64,000 bases of DNA from Minwuiaceae bacterium. GTDB lineage: Bacteria; Pseudomonadota; Alphaproteobacteria; Minwuiales; Minwuiaceae. The notes beneath the pieces were generated by a model. It searched no databases. It was not told where the DNA came from and was given only the letters and a program-made list of their open reading frames with translations. The DNA lies in the NCBI GenBank assembly GCA_028278525.1, contig JANQEE010000049.1, positions 124,001-188,000 of the forward strand. The letters run 5' to 3'. Position 1 is the stretch's first letter. Each line of letters begins with the position of its first letter. Positions 46,939 through 58,097 of this stretch are shown piece by piece. The position numbers were made by a program, and so were the translations under genes.

Positions 46939-48183
46939 GTGTTCTCCGCCGTCGAGTGGATGATCGCATCGCGCTACTTACGGGCGCGCCGTCAGGAAGG
47001 CTTCGTTTCGGTCATTGCCGTGTTCTCGTTCCTCGGCATCACCCTCGGCGTCGCCACGCTGATCATCGTCATGGCGGTGATGAACGGCTTCCGCCAGGAA
47101 TTGCTCGGCCGGGTGCTTGGCCTCAACGGCCACGTCATGGTGCAGGGCCTACAGCGCCAGCTTGAGGATTTCGATACCGTCGCTGGCCGCATCCGCGGCG
47201 TAGACGGCGTCGTCCGCGTAACCCCGCTGGTCGAGGGCCAGGTGATGGCCACCGCCAACCGCGCCTCCAGCGGCGCTCTGGTGCGCGGCGTCCGGCCCGA
47301 CGACCTCCGGGCGACCGAGATCGTCGCAACCAACATCGTCGCCGGATCGCTCGAAACGTTCGGGCAGCCGAACCAGGTGGTGGTGGGTTCGCGTCTCGCC
47401 AACAAGCTCGGCCTGCCGGTCGGCGGCAAGATCACGCTGATCTCGCCGAACGGCACCGCCACCGCGTTCGGCTTCGTGCCCCGGCTCGCCACTTACACGA
47501 TTGCCGCGACCTTCGAAGTCGGCATGTACGAATACGATTCCAGTTTCGTCTATCTGCCGCTGGATCAGGCCCAGGTCTATTTCCGCACCGGCGAGGGCGT
47601 CAGCGGCCTAGAGGTGATCCTCGACCACCCTGATCGTTCCGTCGAACTGCGCGGGCCGTTGCTCTCGGCGGCGGGGCAGGGCACCCGGCTGTTCGACTGG
47701 CAGCAGGCCAACGCCCAGTTCTTCAACGCGCTTCAGGTCGAACGCAACGTGATGTTCCTGATCCTGACGCTGATCATCATCGTTGCCGCCTTCAACATCA
47801 TCTCCAGTCTGATCATGCTCGTGAAGGACAAAGGCCGCGACATCGCCATCCTGCGCACCATGGGCGCGACCCGCGGCACCGTGATGCGTGTTTTCTTCCT
47901 GTCCGGCGCCAGCATCGGCTTCGTCGGCACCCTGGTCGGCTTCATCATCGGCATCGCCTTCTGCGCCAACATCGACAGCATCCGTCTCTGGCTCGAAAGC
48001 CTGACCGGCACCACGCTCTGGTCGCCGGAGATCCGCTTCCTCTCCCAGATCCCGGCCCAGGTCGACCCGAACGAGGTCGTCATGGTGATCCTGATGGGCC
48101 TCGGCCTGTCGTTCCTGGCGACGCTCTATCCGTCCTGGCGGGCGGCCCGGCTCGATCCGGTGGAAGCGCTCCGCTATGAGTGA
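46939..48183 (+). CDS. lolC: Lipoprotein-releasing ABC transporter permease (LolC/LolE)
   Basis: Inner-membrane permease of the machine that hands outer-membrane lipoproteins to LolA. The 414-residue protein has an N-terminal helix ([20 protein letters not shown]), a large periplasmic domain and three C-terminal helices with the FtsX-like region, ending [19 protein letters not shown] 46939 lies seven bases after proS. One LolC/E gene is present, as in alphaproteobacteria that use a homodimeric LolF-type permease. It overlaps lolD by eight bases. Confidence 0.93.
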   Translation: MFSAVEWMIASRYLRARRQEGFVSVIAVFSFLGITLGVATLIIVMAVMNGFRQELLGRVLGLNGHVMVQGLQRQLEDFDTVAGRIRGVDGVVRVTPLVEGQVMATANRASSGALVRGVRPDDLRATEIVATNIVAGSLETFGQPNQVVVGSRLANKLGLPVGGKITLISPNGTATAFGFVPRLATYTIAATFEVGMYEYDSSFVYLPLDQAQVYFRTGEGVSGLEVILDHPDRSVELRGPLLSAAGQGTRLFDWQQANAQFFNALQVERNVMFLILTLIIIVAAFNIISSLIMLVKDKGRDIAILRTMGATRGTVMRVFFLSGASIGFVGTLVGFIIGIAFCANIDSIRLWLESLTGTTLWSPEIRFLSQIPAQVDPNEVVMVILMGLGLSFLATLYPSWRAARLDPVEALRYE

Positions 48184-48856
48184 GCCGGCGCTCGTCCTCG
48201 AGCGCGTCGAGCGGACGTTCCAACAGGCGGACAGGCCGCTCCACGTCCTGCGCGGCGTCGACCTGCGCCTTCAGCCTGGCGAGATCGTCGCCATGGTCGG
48301 CCCGTCCGGCTGCGGCAAGTCGACCCTGCTGCACGTCGCCGGCCTGCTGGAGGCGCCCGACGCCGGCGAGGTGGTGATCGAAGGTAAACCCTGCGCCCGC
48401 ATGGCCGACGCGGACCGTACCGCAACCCGCCGCCGCGTGATCGGCTTCGTCTACCAGTATCACCACCTGCTGCCGGAATTCTCCGCGCTGGAAAACGTGA
48501 TGATGCCGCAGTTGATTGCCGGTACGGGGAAATCCGACGCCAAGGTGCGGGCGCGGGAGCTTCTAAGCCGCCTCGGCCTCGCCGAACGCCTGACCCATCG
48601 CCCGGCCCGCCTCTCCGGCGGCGAACAGCAGCGCGTCGCCATCGCCCGCGCCGTCGCCAACCGACCGAAGGTGCTGCTGGCTGACGAGCCCACCGGCAAT
48701 CTCGACGAAAACACCGCCGCCCAGGTCTTCGACGAACTCCTGCATCTGGTCCGCGACGCCGGCGTCGCCGCCCTGATAGCCACCCACAACCGCGATCTCG
48801 CCCAATCCATGGACCGCGTTCTGGAACTGCATGACGGCGTCCTGGTCCAGGCTTGA
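48176..48856 (+). CDS. lolD: Lipoprotein-releasing ABC transporter ATPase LolD
   Basis: The ATPase of the lipoprotein-releasing system (226 residues). Walker [13 protein letters not shown], signature [16 protein letters not shown], Walker [15 protein letters not shown] and the switch histidine in ATHNRDLAQ are intact. The last codons (DGVLVQA and stop) lie within a 28-base direct repeat whose second copy is at 50153, after a PEP-CTERM gene, so this 3' end has been duplicated. Confidence 0.96.
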   Translation: MSEPALVLERVERTFQQADRPLHVLRGVDLRLQPGEIVAMVGPSGCGKSTLLHVAGLLEAPDAGEVVIEGKPCARMADADRTATRRRVIGFVYQYHHLLPEFSALENVMMPQLIAGTGKSDAKVRARELLSRLGLAERLTHRPARLSGGEQQRVAIARAVANRPKVLLADEPTGNLDENTAAQVFDELLHLVRDAGVAALIATHNRDLAQSMDRVLELHDGVLVQA

Positions 48857-48859
48857 ACG
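48832..48859. repeat. 28-bp exact direct repeat, copy 1 (3' end of lolD)
   Basis: These 28 bases, which cover the last seven codons and stop of lolD, recur without a mismatch at 50153-50180. The two copies enclose the PEP-CTERM cassette, start to start 1321 bases apart. Confidence 0.95.
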
Positions 48860-49212
48860 TGGGTTTCAGCCCGTATGGGAAGCCGGTACCGCGGTCTTCG
48901 AGCATGAGTGTCGGTATTTTTTACACTTCATCAATCCACTGATAAATCAACTCAACCCGTTATATTTCTTAACCAATCCCAGATGGTTCCTGGTTTGTTC
49001 CGTCAGAACCGGCTCGGCAAATCGTCGAGTTTATTTACATTAACGCGCGATCCGTAAATCGGAGTGTCGTTAAGCCATTGAAAATAGACTAATTTGACTT
49101 TTGGCACAGTAATTGCTTCTAGTAACAATTCCCAGTTGTTTTGTAGATGACCATTGCGTGAGTGGTGGACGGACGGCGCTAAGCGCCGGCGGTACAGAAC
49201 GGAGGGAACATC
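48857..49212. other. AT-rich leader of the PEP-CTERM gene
   Basis: No gene is supported in these 356 bases. The stretch is clearly richer in A and T than the flanking chromosome, particularly around 48910-48985 and 49040-49130, as expected for a bent upstream region of a sigma-54 promoter. It ends with an ACGGAGGGAAC ribosome site. Confidence 0.6.
49102..49117 (+). promoter_or_regulatory. Sigma-54 (RpoN) promoter of the PEP-CTERM gene
   Basis: TGGCACAGTAATTGCT matches the consensus TGGCACR-N4-TTGCW at every fixed position, with the -24 GG at 49103-49104 and the -12 GC at 49115-49116, exactly ten bases between them. Transcription would start near 49128, about 85 bases before the ATG. PEP-CTERM genes in several bacteria are known to be controlled by sigma-54 with the PrsK/PrsR two-component pair; neither gene is in this window. 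Confidence 0.85.
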
Positions 49213-50091
49213 ATGAAAGCATTACGGTATTCCGGCCTGGCGGTATTGGCCTTAGCGGCCGTTGGTTTAGCCGCACCTCAGGCAAAAGCCATCAGCATTA
49301 CGCTCGACAATTCTTTTTTCTTTGAAAGTCCCGGCGGTGTCGCTTTCGATCCCACGAGCGGCAACCTGTTCGTGACCGACGGCGGAAACACCATCTCGCA
49401 GGTCACGACGGCCGGTGTGCCGGTATCCTCGTTCTCCGTATTCGCGGGCGCGGACATCAACGGGCTTGACGTTCTGCCGAACGGCAACCTGCTGCTCGCG
49501 GACCAGAGCACCAACAACCCCCTCGGGAACACGGCGTTGCTCGAGTTCACCAAGGCCGGTGTTGCCGTGCCGGGCGGCATCAACGCCGTCATCAACCCGC
49601 CGTCCGGCGATGCGGACGGTGTAGCTTTCAACGCGGGTACCGGTACGATCTTCGTCGCCGACGATTCTGACGAAACAATCTACGAGTTCGCGACGGGGGG
49701 CGGTGCGCCGCTGTCAAGCTTCTTGACCACTGCGATTGATGCCGCCTTCGACGAATCGGAGGGCATTACGGTTGACCCGGAGACGGGCAATCTGCTCGTG
49801 GTAGACGACGAATCCGGCACCAGTTCGCTCTACGAACTGACGACGGATGGCGACCTTGTGATGGTGGTGGATCTGCTGGCCTTGACGGGCTTCGACGACC
49901 CGGAAGGCGTCACGATCGATCGGGCGAATAACAAGCTATATGTGGCCTTCGATGATGATGGCGTAAACAGCATCGGTGATCGGATCGCGCAGTTCAGCAT
50001 CGTCGACAACGTTCCTGAGCCGGCCACCCTCGCTATCTTCGGCCTTGGCCTGCTAGGTCTCGGCTTCGCCCAGCGTAAGCGGCTGATCTGA
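49213..50091 (+). CDS. PEP-CTERM sorting-domain protein with NHL-like repeats
   Basis: A 292-residue exported protein. It has a Sec signal peptide (YSGLAVLALAAVGLAAPQAK-A), then about five beta-propeller-type repeats such as GVAFDPTSGNLFVTDGGN, GLDVLPNGNLLLADQS, GVAFNAGTGTIFVADDSDE, GITVDPETGNLLVVDDESG and GVTIDRANNKLYVAFDDD. It ends with the sorting tail VPEPATLAIFGLGLLGLGFA and basic QRKRLI. Exosortase (EpsH family) is expected to cut at PEP and anchor or release it with exopolysaccharide, but no exosortase is in the window. The mature protein is acidic, in contrast to its neighbours. It lies in a repeat-bounded cassette with a sigma-54 promoter and a terminator. Confidence 0.93.
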   Translation: MKALRYSGLAVLALAAVGLAAPQAKAISITLDNSFFFESPGGVAFDPTSGNLFVTDGGNTISQVTTAGVPVSSFSVFAGADINGLDVLPNGNLLLADQSTNNPLGNTALLEFTKAGVAVPGGINAVINPPSGDADGVAFNAGTGTIFVADDSDETIYEFATGGGAPLSSFLTTAIDAAFDESEGITVDPETGNLLVVDDESGTSSLYELTTDGDLVMVVDLLALTGFDDPEGVTIDRANNKLYVAFDDDGVNSIGDRIAQFSIVDNVPEPATLAIFGLGLLGLGFAQRKRLI

Positions 50092-50117
50092 TCTCGCCTG
50101 AGTAAGTTCTTTGGAGG

Positions 50118-50147
50118 CGGCGGCTCGGCAATCGGGCCGCCGTTTTC
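50118..50147 (+). terminator. Intrinsic terminator after the PEP-CTERM gene
   Basis: A seven-base stem CGGCGGC/GCCGCCG with an 11-base loop is followed by GTTTTC. It starts 27 bases after the stop codon and ends just before the second lolD-tail repeat. Confidence 0.8.
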
Positions 50148-50152
50148 GTGTG

Positions 50153-50180
50153 TGACGGCGTCCTGGTCCAGGCTTGAACG
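50153..50180. repeat. 28-bp exact direct repeat, copy 2
   Basis: Identical to 48832-48859, the end of lolD. Here it is not part of a gene. The sequence that follows differs from that after copy 1 from the very next base. Confidence 0.95.
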
Positions 50181-50258
50181 CGCCGCGCGTTTCCAACACT
50201 TGTCTTTACGAACACGGAGCAGGACGCTCCCATGTTGCCCCTTGCTATGGAAGACGCG

Positions 50259-50312
50259 ATGCCCGACCACACCGAAGCAACGGGAAAATGTCTGTGCGGC
50301 GCGTCCGCCTGA
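50259..50312 (+). pseudogene. Possible N-terminal remnant of a GFA-family gene
   Basis: The frame MPDHTEATGKCLCGASA then stop resembles the start of glutathione-dependent formaldehyde-activating (GFA) family proteins, where a TGxCLCG motif provides zinc cysteines. Only 17 residues remain of roughly 130, so if the match is real this is a truncated gene. Short matches can be chance. Confidence 0.35.
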
Positions 50313-50377
50313 CCGGCTGAATCGACCCGTCGAGGCTGGCATTGGTGCAGTCGGCGGCTGTGTGATACGTCTTATGG

Positions 50378-50611
50378 ATGAACGCCGCCGTTCATCGCCT
50401 GCATTTCGCCACCGTTCGGGCCGAAGATCAGCAGATCGACGTCTGTGGCTATCTGGTGTTGGCTGGCGGCCATGCCGTTCTGGTCGACACCGGGATGGGA
50501 GACGGCAGCGCGCTGGTCGAGAAGCGTTTTCGCCCCCGACGGCTACCTCGTGCATATCTGGGACGAGGCGTCGATGCCGGCAGCGTAAAGCCGGCATCGG
50601 CTTCGAGCTGA
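50378..50611 (+). pseudogene. N-terminal remnant of a metallo-beta-lactamase-fold hydrolase gene
   Basis: The frame encodes 77 residues. Residues 10-45 (FATVRAEDQQIDVCGYLVLA, then HAVLVDTGMGDGSAL) match the first strands of MBL-fold hydrolases, where VDTGMG precedes the HxHxDH metal site. The frame then runs into unrelated sequence (YLGRGVDAGSVKPASASS) and stops with no metal motif, so the gene is cut off. In another frame at about 50524-50588 lies FAPDGYLVHIWDEASMPAA, which may be a scrap of a further protein. Confidence 0.45.
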
Positions 50612-50705
50612 AAGGTCATTTGCGGTCACAAGATCCGGATGGATACGGCCGCTCTGCTCCTGCATCTATCGTCGACCAAGGAGACGGATTTGCCGGGGGT
50701 TATCT

Positions 50706-51470
50706 ATGAACATGCTGAGTGGGAAAGTCGCCGTCGTCACAGGCGCCAGTTCCGGAATCGGTCGTGCGACGGCCCGCTTGTTTGCCCATGAAGGTGCGAA
50801 AGTCGTCGTCACCGCACGTCGTCGGCAACAGCTTGACGATCTCGTGACCGAGATAGCGACAAACGGAGGCACCGCAATTGCGCACGCCGGCGACGTCAGG
50901 GACGAAGCCTTCGCTGAAGCCCTTGTCGAAACGACGTTGCGCGCGTTCGGCGGGCTGGATATCGCGTTCAACAACGCCGGAACGCTTGGCGAGATGGCGT
51001 CGGTCGCCGAGGTCTCGCTGGCCGGCTGGCGCGACACGCTCGAGACCAACCTGACGAGCGCATTTCTCGGCGCCAAACATCAGGCGCCGGCAATGATCGA
51101 ACGGGGCGGCGGCTCGCTGATCTTCACCTCAAGCTTCGTCGGCTACACTGCTGGCATGCCCGGCATGGCCGCCTATGCGGCCACCAAGGCGGGCTTGATC
51201 GGACTGACCCAGGTGCTCGCGGCGGAGCTCGGCGTCAGCGGCGTCCGCGTCAACGCCATCCTGCCCGGCGGCACGGATACCCCGATGGGCAGCGCTGTCG
51301 CGGACACGCCGGAGGCCCGGGCTTACGTCGAAAGCCTGCACGCCCTCGAACGCACGGCCAAACCCGAAGAGATCGCGCAATCGGTGCTTCACCTTGCGTC
51401 GGACGCGTCGAGTTTCATGACCGGCACCGCTATGCTGGTGGACGGCGGCATATCGATCAGGCGGGCCTGA
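50706..51470 (+). CDS. SDR-family oxidoreductase
   Basis: A 254-residue classical short-chain dehydrogenase with TGASSGIGRATARLFA at the N-terminus, AFNNAGTLGEM, the catalytic serine in IFTSSFVGYTAG and YAATKAGLIGLTQVLA carrying Tyr and Lys. It ends MTGTAMLVDGGISIRRA. Specificity cannot be told. A GGGGGT run lies before the ATG. It is in the accessory stretch between lolD and dnaE with no obvious partner. Confidence 0.9.
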   Translation: MNMLSGKVAVVTGASSGIGRATARLFAHEGAKVVVTARRRQQLDDLVTEIATNGGTAIAHAGDVRDEAFAEALVETTLRAFGGLDIAFNNAGTLGEMASVAEVSLAGWRDTLETNLTSAFLGAKHQAPAMIERGGGSLIFTSSFVGYTAGMPGMAAYAATKAGLIGLTQVLAAELGVSGVRVNAILPGGTDTPMGSAVADTPEARAYVESLHALERTAKPEEIAQSVLHLASDASSFMTGTAMLVDGGISIRRA

Positions 51471-51501
51471 CGGTTCGAATCCTCCGACCGACGAAGCTAG
51501 C

Positions 51502-52368
51502 TCATCGCTCGACCGTCTTGCGATAGAGATGCCACGTCGCGTGCCCCAGCACGGGCATCACGAAGATCAGGCCGAGGAACGCCGGTATCGACCCCAGCAC
51601 CAGACCGCCAGCGACGATCAGCCCCCAGGCCGCGATGGCGCGCGGGTTGGCCATCGCCACATGGACCGACGTCCAGATCGCCAGGCCGACGCCGACGTCG
51701 CGGTCCAGCAGCATCGGAAACGACACCACGCTGATCGTCAGCACCAGCAGGGCGAACAGGAAGCCGGCGCCCATGCCGACGATGATCATGGCCCAGCCGG
51801 CGCCGGTCAGGAACACGTCGCTCGCGAAGGCTATAATCGAAACCGGCGGTTCGGGGCCCAGCGTCAGGCCGTAGATGATCTGCGCCGCCGCAAGCCACAG
51901 CAGGAACAGTCCGACCAGCAGCAGGCCCATCGCGGCGATCGCCCCGAACGAGGGTGAGCGCACCATGCCGAAAGCGTCCGCCCAGGTCGCCGTCTCGCCC
52001 TTTTCCCGCCGCCGGCTCATTTCGTACAGCCCGACCGCCGCGACCGGGCCGAGCAGCGCGAAGCCGGACATGATCGGGAACAGCAGCGGCAGCATCTCGT
52101 AGCCGAACGCCAGCCGCGCGAGCACAAGGCCCGCCACCGGATAAACCAGGCAGAGGAAGATTACGTCTGTCCGGCACGCCCCGAAATCGGCGAAGCCTTT
52201 TTGCAGGATCTCTTTTAAGTCGGTAATCTCAATCCGACGGATCTCCGGTCGCGGCGCTTCCACGCTCGCTTCCGTGCCGCCCAGCGACCGCCCCACCGAT
52301 ACCAGGTGCGACGCCGCTTCCTTGAATTGATCCGCGCCCCATTCGATGGGGTTCCGTATGGTGGCCAT
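51502..52368 (-). CDS. DUF2189 integral membrane protein
   Basis: A 288-residue protein with a soluble 70-residue N-terminus (RRIEITDLKEILQKGFADFG) and about six membrane helices, including VIFLCLVYPVAGLVLARLAF and LPLLFPIMSGFALLGPVAAV followed by GLYEMSRRREKGE, which is the DUF2189 signature region. Function is unknown. ATG 52368 has GAGGAG upstream; a longer in-frame form from 52416 has no ribosome site. It converges on the SDR gene, 31 bases apart. Confidence 0.85.
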   Translation of the reverse strand: MATIRNPIEWGADQFKEAASHLVSVGRSLGGTEASVEAPRPEIRRIEITDLKEILQKGFADFGACRTDVIFLCLVYPVAGLVLARLAFGYEMLPLLFPIMSGFALLGPVAAVGLYEMSRRREKGETATWADAFGMVRSPSFGAIAAMGLLLVGLFLLWLAAAQIIYGLTLGPEPPVSIIAFASDVFLTGAGWAMIIVGMGAGFLFALLVLTISVVSFPMLLDRDVGVGLAIWTSVHVAMANPRAIAAWGLIVAGGLVLGSIPAFLGLIFVMPVLGHATWHLYRKTVER

Positions 52369-52553
52369 GCTTCGCTCCTCGACAATCCGTGGATCGAACG
52401 GCTGCGCGTCACGCAACGCCCGGCACCCCGGTCAGCCGCAGGCCACGAGGAGCCGGTACCTGCCACGCCGCATAGGGTACGCCGTTTAACGGCCTGTGTC
52501 TGCTCACATATTGGTGCTGGGGTGTTCGGCGAACCTGGCGGGTTTGAGCGGGA

Positions 52554-53027
52554 TCAGTGGGTTGCCGGGCCGCTCAGCACCGGTTGCCAGCCGCGAAACC
52601 AATCGGACGCTTCCGTGTCCCAGGGAAAGTGGCCTTCAGTGGACGGCCAGACGCATTGAATCAAAGGGAAATCGCTTGCCCCGTATAACCAAAGATCCCA
52701 ACCGACATGATCACGGTATTTGTGTTTCGGAACCTCGACGAACGTGCATTCGAACCCTTCGAGAAAACCTTCGTAGTATTGCCCGGCCGAGAAATCCTCT
52801 TTCTCTTCCCCAATCCGTCGGCCGATCTCGTTCAGAATCCAGATTGAAAGCTCGCGCTTTAGACCGAATATTATTACTTCAGGGCGCTGATACGTATGCC
52901 ACAGGCCGGCGGAATAGCTGAAGTTCGGCAATTCGTTTTCTTCCAGGACATTGATGATATGAAGGCCATATCGTTTTATGTCCTCGATCGCCTTTTCTTC
53001 GTGCTGGTCTTTGGGCGTGGGTAGCAT
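52554..53027 (-). CDS. DUF4262 domain protein
   Basis: The 157-residue protein has the DUF4262 pattern: EEKAIEDIKRYGLHIINVLE, FSYSAGLWHTYQRPEVIIFG and a later TFVEVPKHKYRDHVGWDLWL and QCVWPSTEGHFPWD. Function is unknown. It shows less GC bias at third positions than the housekeeping genes, consistent with recent gain. ATG 53027 has AGGAA seven bases upstream. Confidence 0.82.
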   Translation of the reverse strand: MLPTPKDQHEEKAIEDIKRYGLHIINVLEENELPNFSYSAGLWHTYQRPEVIIFGLKRELSIWILNEIGRRIGEEKEDFSAGQYYEGFLEGFECTFVEVPKHKYRDHVGWDLWLYGASDFPLIQCVWPSTEGHFPWDTEASDWFRGWQPVLSGPATH

Positions 53028-53133
53028 CACGAGTTCCTGAAGTCTGGTGCTTCGCGGCAATAGCGTTTTGGAGTCAGGTCGACGTACTACTGACTAGGCG
53101 GCAGCCCCAACCGATTTTGATGTGAATCCGATT

Positions 53134-53448
53134 CTATACCCCCGGAATTTCGCCGAAGTCCGGTGGCCGGCGGTCGCCCGAGCGAGGTGGCAATTCCAGA
53201 TCAACGCCTTGTTTGGCACCGAAATGTTTCTCGGCTAGAAGCGCCAGGTTAGTCCCGCCGGGAGCGGTAACACCGCAAAAAAGAAACTGCCGTGCCTCCT
53301 CGCGCTGTTGCCGGCTGCGCTTTCCGAAACGGATGCGCAGTTTCTCGAGGATGGCCCTATACCGGTCTCGGGTGGTCAAATTCTGCGCGGCGTCGGTTCC
53401 TTCAACCTCCGAATACACTATAGGCACTCCCTGAAACGCGGTCGACAC
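53134..53448 (-). CDS. Hypothetical protein
   Basis: I do not recognise this protein of about 104 residues. It has a basic helical middle (RYRAILEKLRIRFGKRSRQQ) and a proline-rich end (ELPPRSGDRRPPDFGEIPGV). GTG 53448 is chosen because GAGG lies nine bases upstream; the frame stays open upstream to 53541 without a better start. Base composition is more AT-rich upstream than the rest of the window. It is weakly supported but keeps an open frame in the accessory stretch. Confidence 0.4.
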   Translation of the reverse strand: MSTAFQGVPIVYSEVEGTDAAQNLTTRDRYRAILEKLRIRFGKRSRQQREEARQFLFCGVTAPGGTNLALLAEKHFGAKQGVDLELPPRSGDRRPPDFGEIPGV

Positions 53449-53490
53449 GTGTGTGACCTCGCATCGGTTGGTCTCCCCGTCTTTATTCAC

Positions 53491-53519
53491 TTGACACGGA
53501 TGGAACAAAAAAAGAACAT
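53491..53519 (+). promoter_or_regulatory. Promoter of the 33-residue membrane peptide gene
   Basis: A perfect -35 TTGACA (53491-53496) with a 17-base spacer to GAACAT (53514-53519), a weak -10. The DNA downstream is very A-rich and leads to an AAAGGAGG ribosome site. Confidence 0.4.
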
Positions 53520-53554
53520 TAATAAAATTAAAACGGAACAAAGGAGGCGGCGTG

Positions 53555-53656
53555 ATGAAACGGCTTGTTCACGATGTGACCACCGCGTTGGGCCTGATCG
53601 GCCTGTGGGGGGTTCTGTTCGTTTGGGCTGAGATCGCCCAATCGCTGATCGGGTGA
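53555..53656 (+). CDS. 33-residue single-pass membrane peptide
   Basis: The product MKRLVHDVTTALGLIGLWGV plus LFVWAEIAQSLIG is one hydrophobic helix with a basic N-terminus. A perfect AAAGGAGG lies nine bases before ATG 53555 and a consensus -35 element lies upstream, so translation is likely. No family is recognised. It could be a small regulator of a membrane complex, but nothing shows this. Confidence 0.6.
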   Translation: MKRLVHDVTTALGLIGLWGVLFVWAEIAQSLIG

Positions 53657-53672
53657 CCCCCGAGCGCTGCCG

Positions 53673-54209
53673 TCAGTGCACTCGGTAGAACTGGTGCTGG
53701 CCGACCTTGACGGTCTTGTTCAGACCGCCGGCCCAGGTCGGCGAAACGTAGTCGGCGTGGTAGTGGGTCGAGGATCCGGTCAGGTCGCGCAGGTTGCCGG
53801 TATTGGCCAGGCGGGCGAGCTCCAGCGCGCTAGCCCAGGCGGCCCGCTCCCTCGGCTTGTCGGACTTGCCGTCGCAGGCGAACGAGAACTGGCAGGCGTG
53901 GCGGCGCTGCTCGTTCTGGTACACAACGTCGCAGACGCTGTTCGGATAGCCGGCATCCTTGACCCGATTCAGCACCACCAGGGCGACCGCCAGCCGGCCT
54001 TCGAACGGCTCGCCGCGCGCCTCGAAATAGATCGCCTGCGCCAGGCAGCGATCGGCGTCCGGCAGGTCGGTCAGCGGGACCTTCGCCAGGGCGGCGAATT
54101 TGTCTTGCTGCTGCGCCGTCCAGCCCATGCCGAACAGCAGCGCGACGATAGCGGCAAGCACCGTCAGCGCGGTCGGCAGCAGATATCGGCGTATTGCGAG
54201 CGGTCCCAT
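53673..54209 (-). CDS. SleB-like cell-wall hydrolase
   Basis: A 178-residue protein with an N-terminal membrane anchor or signal ([20 protein letters not shown]) and the SleB/PF07486 domain: [20 protein letters not shown] with the catalytic glutamate, [30 protein letters not shown] and [20 protein letters not shown]. It should cleave peptidoglycan as a lytic transglycosylase or amidase in the periplasm. ATG 54209 ([10 protein letters not shown]) follows GGAGGGG. It is divergent from dnaE. Confidence 0.9.
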   Translation of the reverse strand: MGPLAIRRYLLPTALTVLAAIVALLFGMGWTAQQQDKFAALAKVPLTDLPDADRCLAQAIYFEARGEPFEGRLAVALVVLNRVKDAGYPNSVCDVVYQNEQRRHACQFSFACDGKSDKPRERAAWASALELARLANTGNLRDLTGSSTHYHADYVSPTWAGGLNKTVKVGQHQFYRVH

Positions 54210-54366
54210 AACCCCTCCGTCTTCACGGTGCGACCCGGTAACCGGTGTCATTATTCGGGCGACAGAATGGCTGTTAAATAGTGGCTGGATTTTGACATTA
54301 AAGCGGCAAAACGGCGCATGGCAGGTATGTCGGCTTAACCACTAGATACAGCGGTTGCGAACAGGG

Positions 54367-54375
54367 TTATCCACA
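54367..54375 (+). promoter_or_regulatory. DnaA box upstream of dnaE
   Basis: TTATCCACA is a perfect match to the high-affinity DnaA box and lies 28 bases before the dnaE start codon, in the region where its promoter would be expected. It may let DnaA tune polymerase supply; a single nonamer can also occur by chance about once per 130 kb per strand. Confidence 0.55.
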
Positions 54376-54403
54376 ACTAATTGCGGCCTGCCGCTAACCT
54401 TAA

Positions 54404-57967
<3,564 letters not shown>

Positions 57968-57979
57968 GAGTCTGTTCAA

Positions 57980-58072
57980 GAGAGCCTAGCCGGCCCGCTC
58001 CCCCGTCCCAACCACCCGTACCAGGGTACCCTATGGGTGGTTGGGCCGGGGGAGCGGGCCGGCTAGGCTCTC
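57980..58072. repeat. Long near-perfect palindrome B (38-base arms)
   Basis: Arms 57980-58017 and 58035-58072 are reverse complements at 37 of 38 positions with a 17-base loop that itself holds GTACC/GGTAC. It starts 12 bases after the dnaE stop. The part next to the loop, CCC(G)CTCCCCC..CCC..CCACCC, matches the palindrome at 43547, so the two belong to one element family. Confidence 0.9.
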
Positions 58073-58073
58073 G

Positions 58074-58097
58074 AAAATGCGTCCCGAGACGCATTTT
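58074..58097. terminator. Bidirectional-type terminator hairpin after dnaE
   Basis: A perfect ten-base stem, AAAATGCGTC and GACGCATTTT, with a CCGA loop. The A-rich 5' side and T-rich 3' side could act as an intrinsic terminator on either strand, though the T-run is only four bases. It abuts palindrome B. Confidence 0.5.

Noticed and set aside
48832-50180. Transposon with 28-bp target-site duplication
   Set aside because: Target duplications of transposons are usually 2-14 bp, no transposase or terminal inverted repeats are visible, and the repeat equals a gene end. Cassette integration or recombination fits better.
50152-50709. A 185-codon frame between the terminator and the SDR gene
   Set aside because: It begins inside the 28-bp repeat, is Arg/Ser-rich, and overlaps the MBL and GFA remnants in other frames that make better sense.
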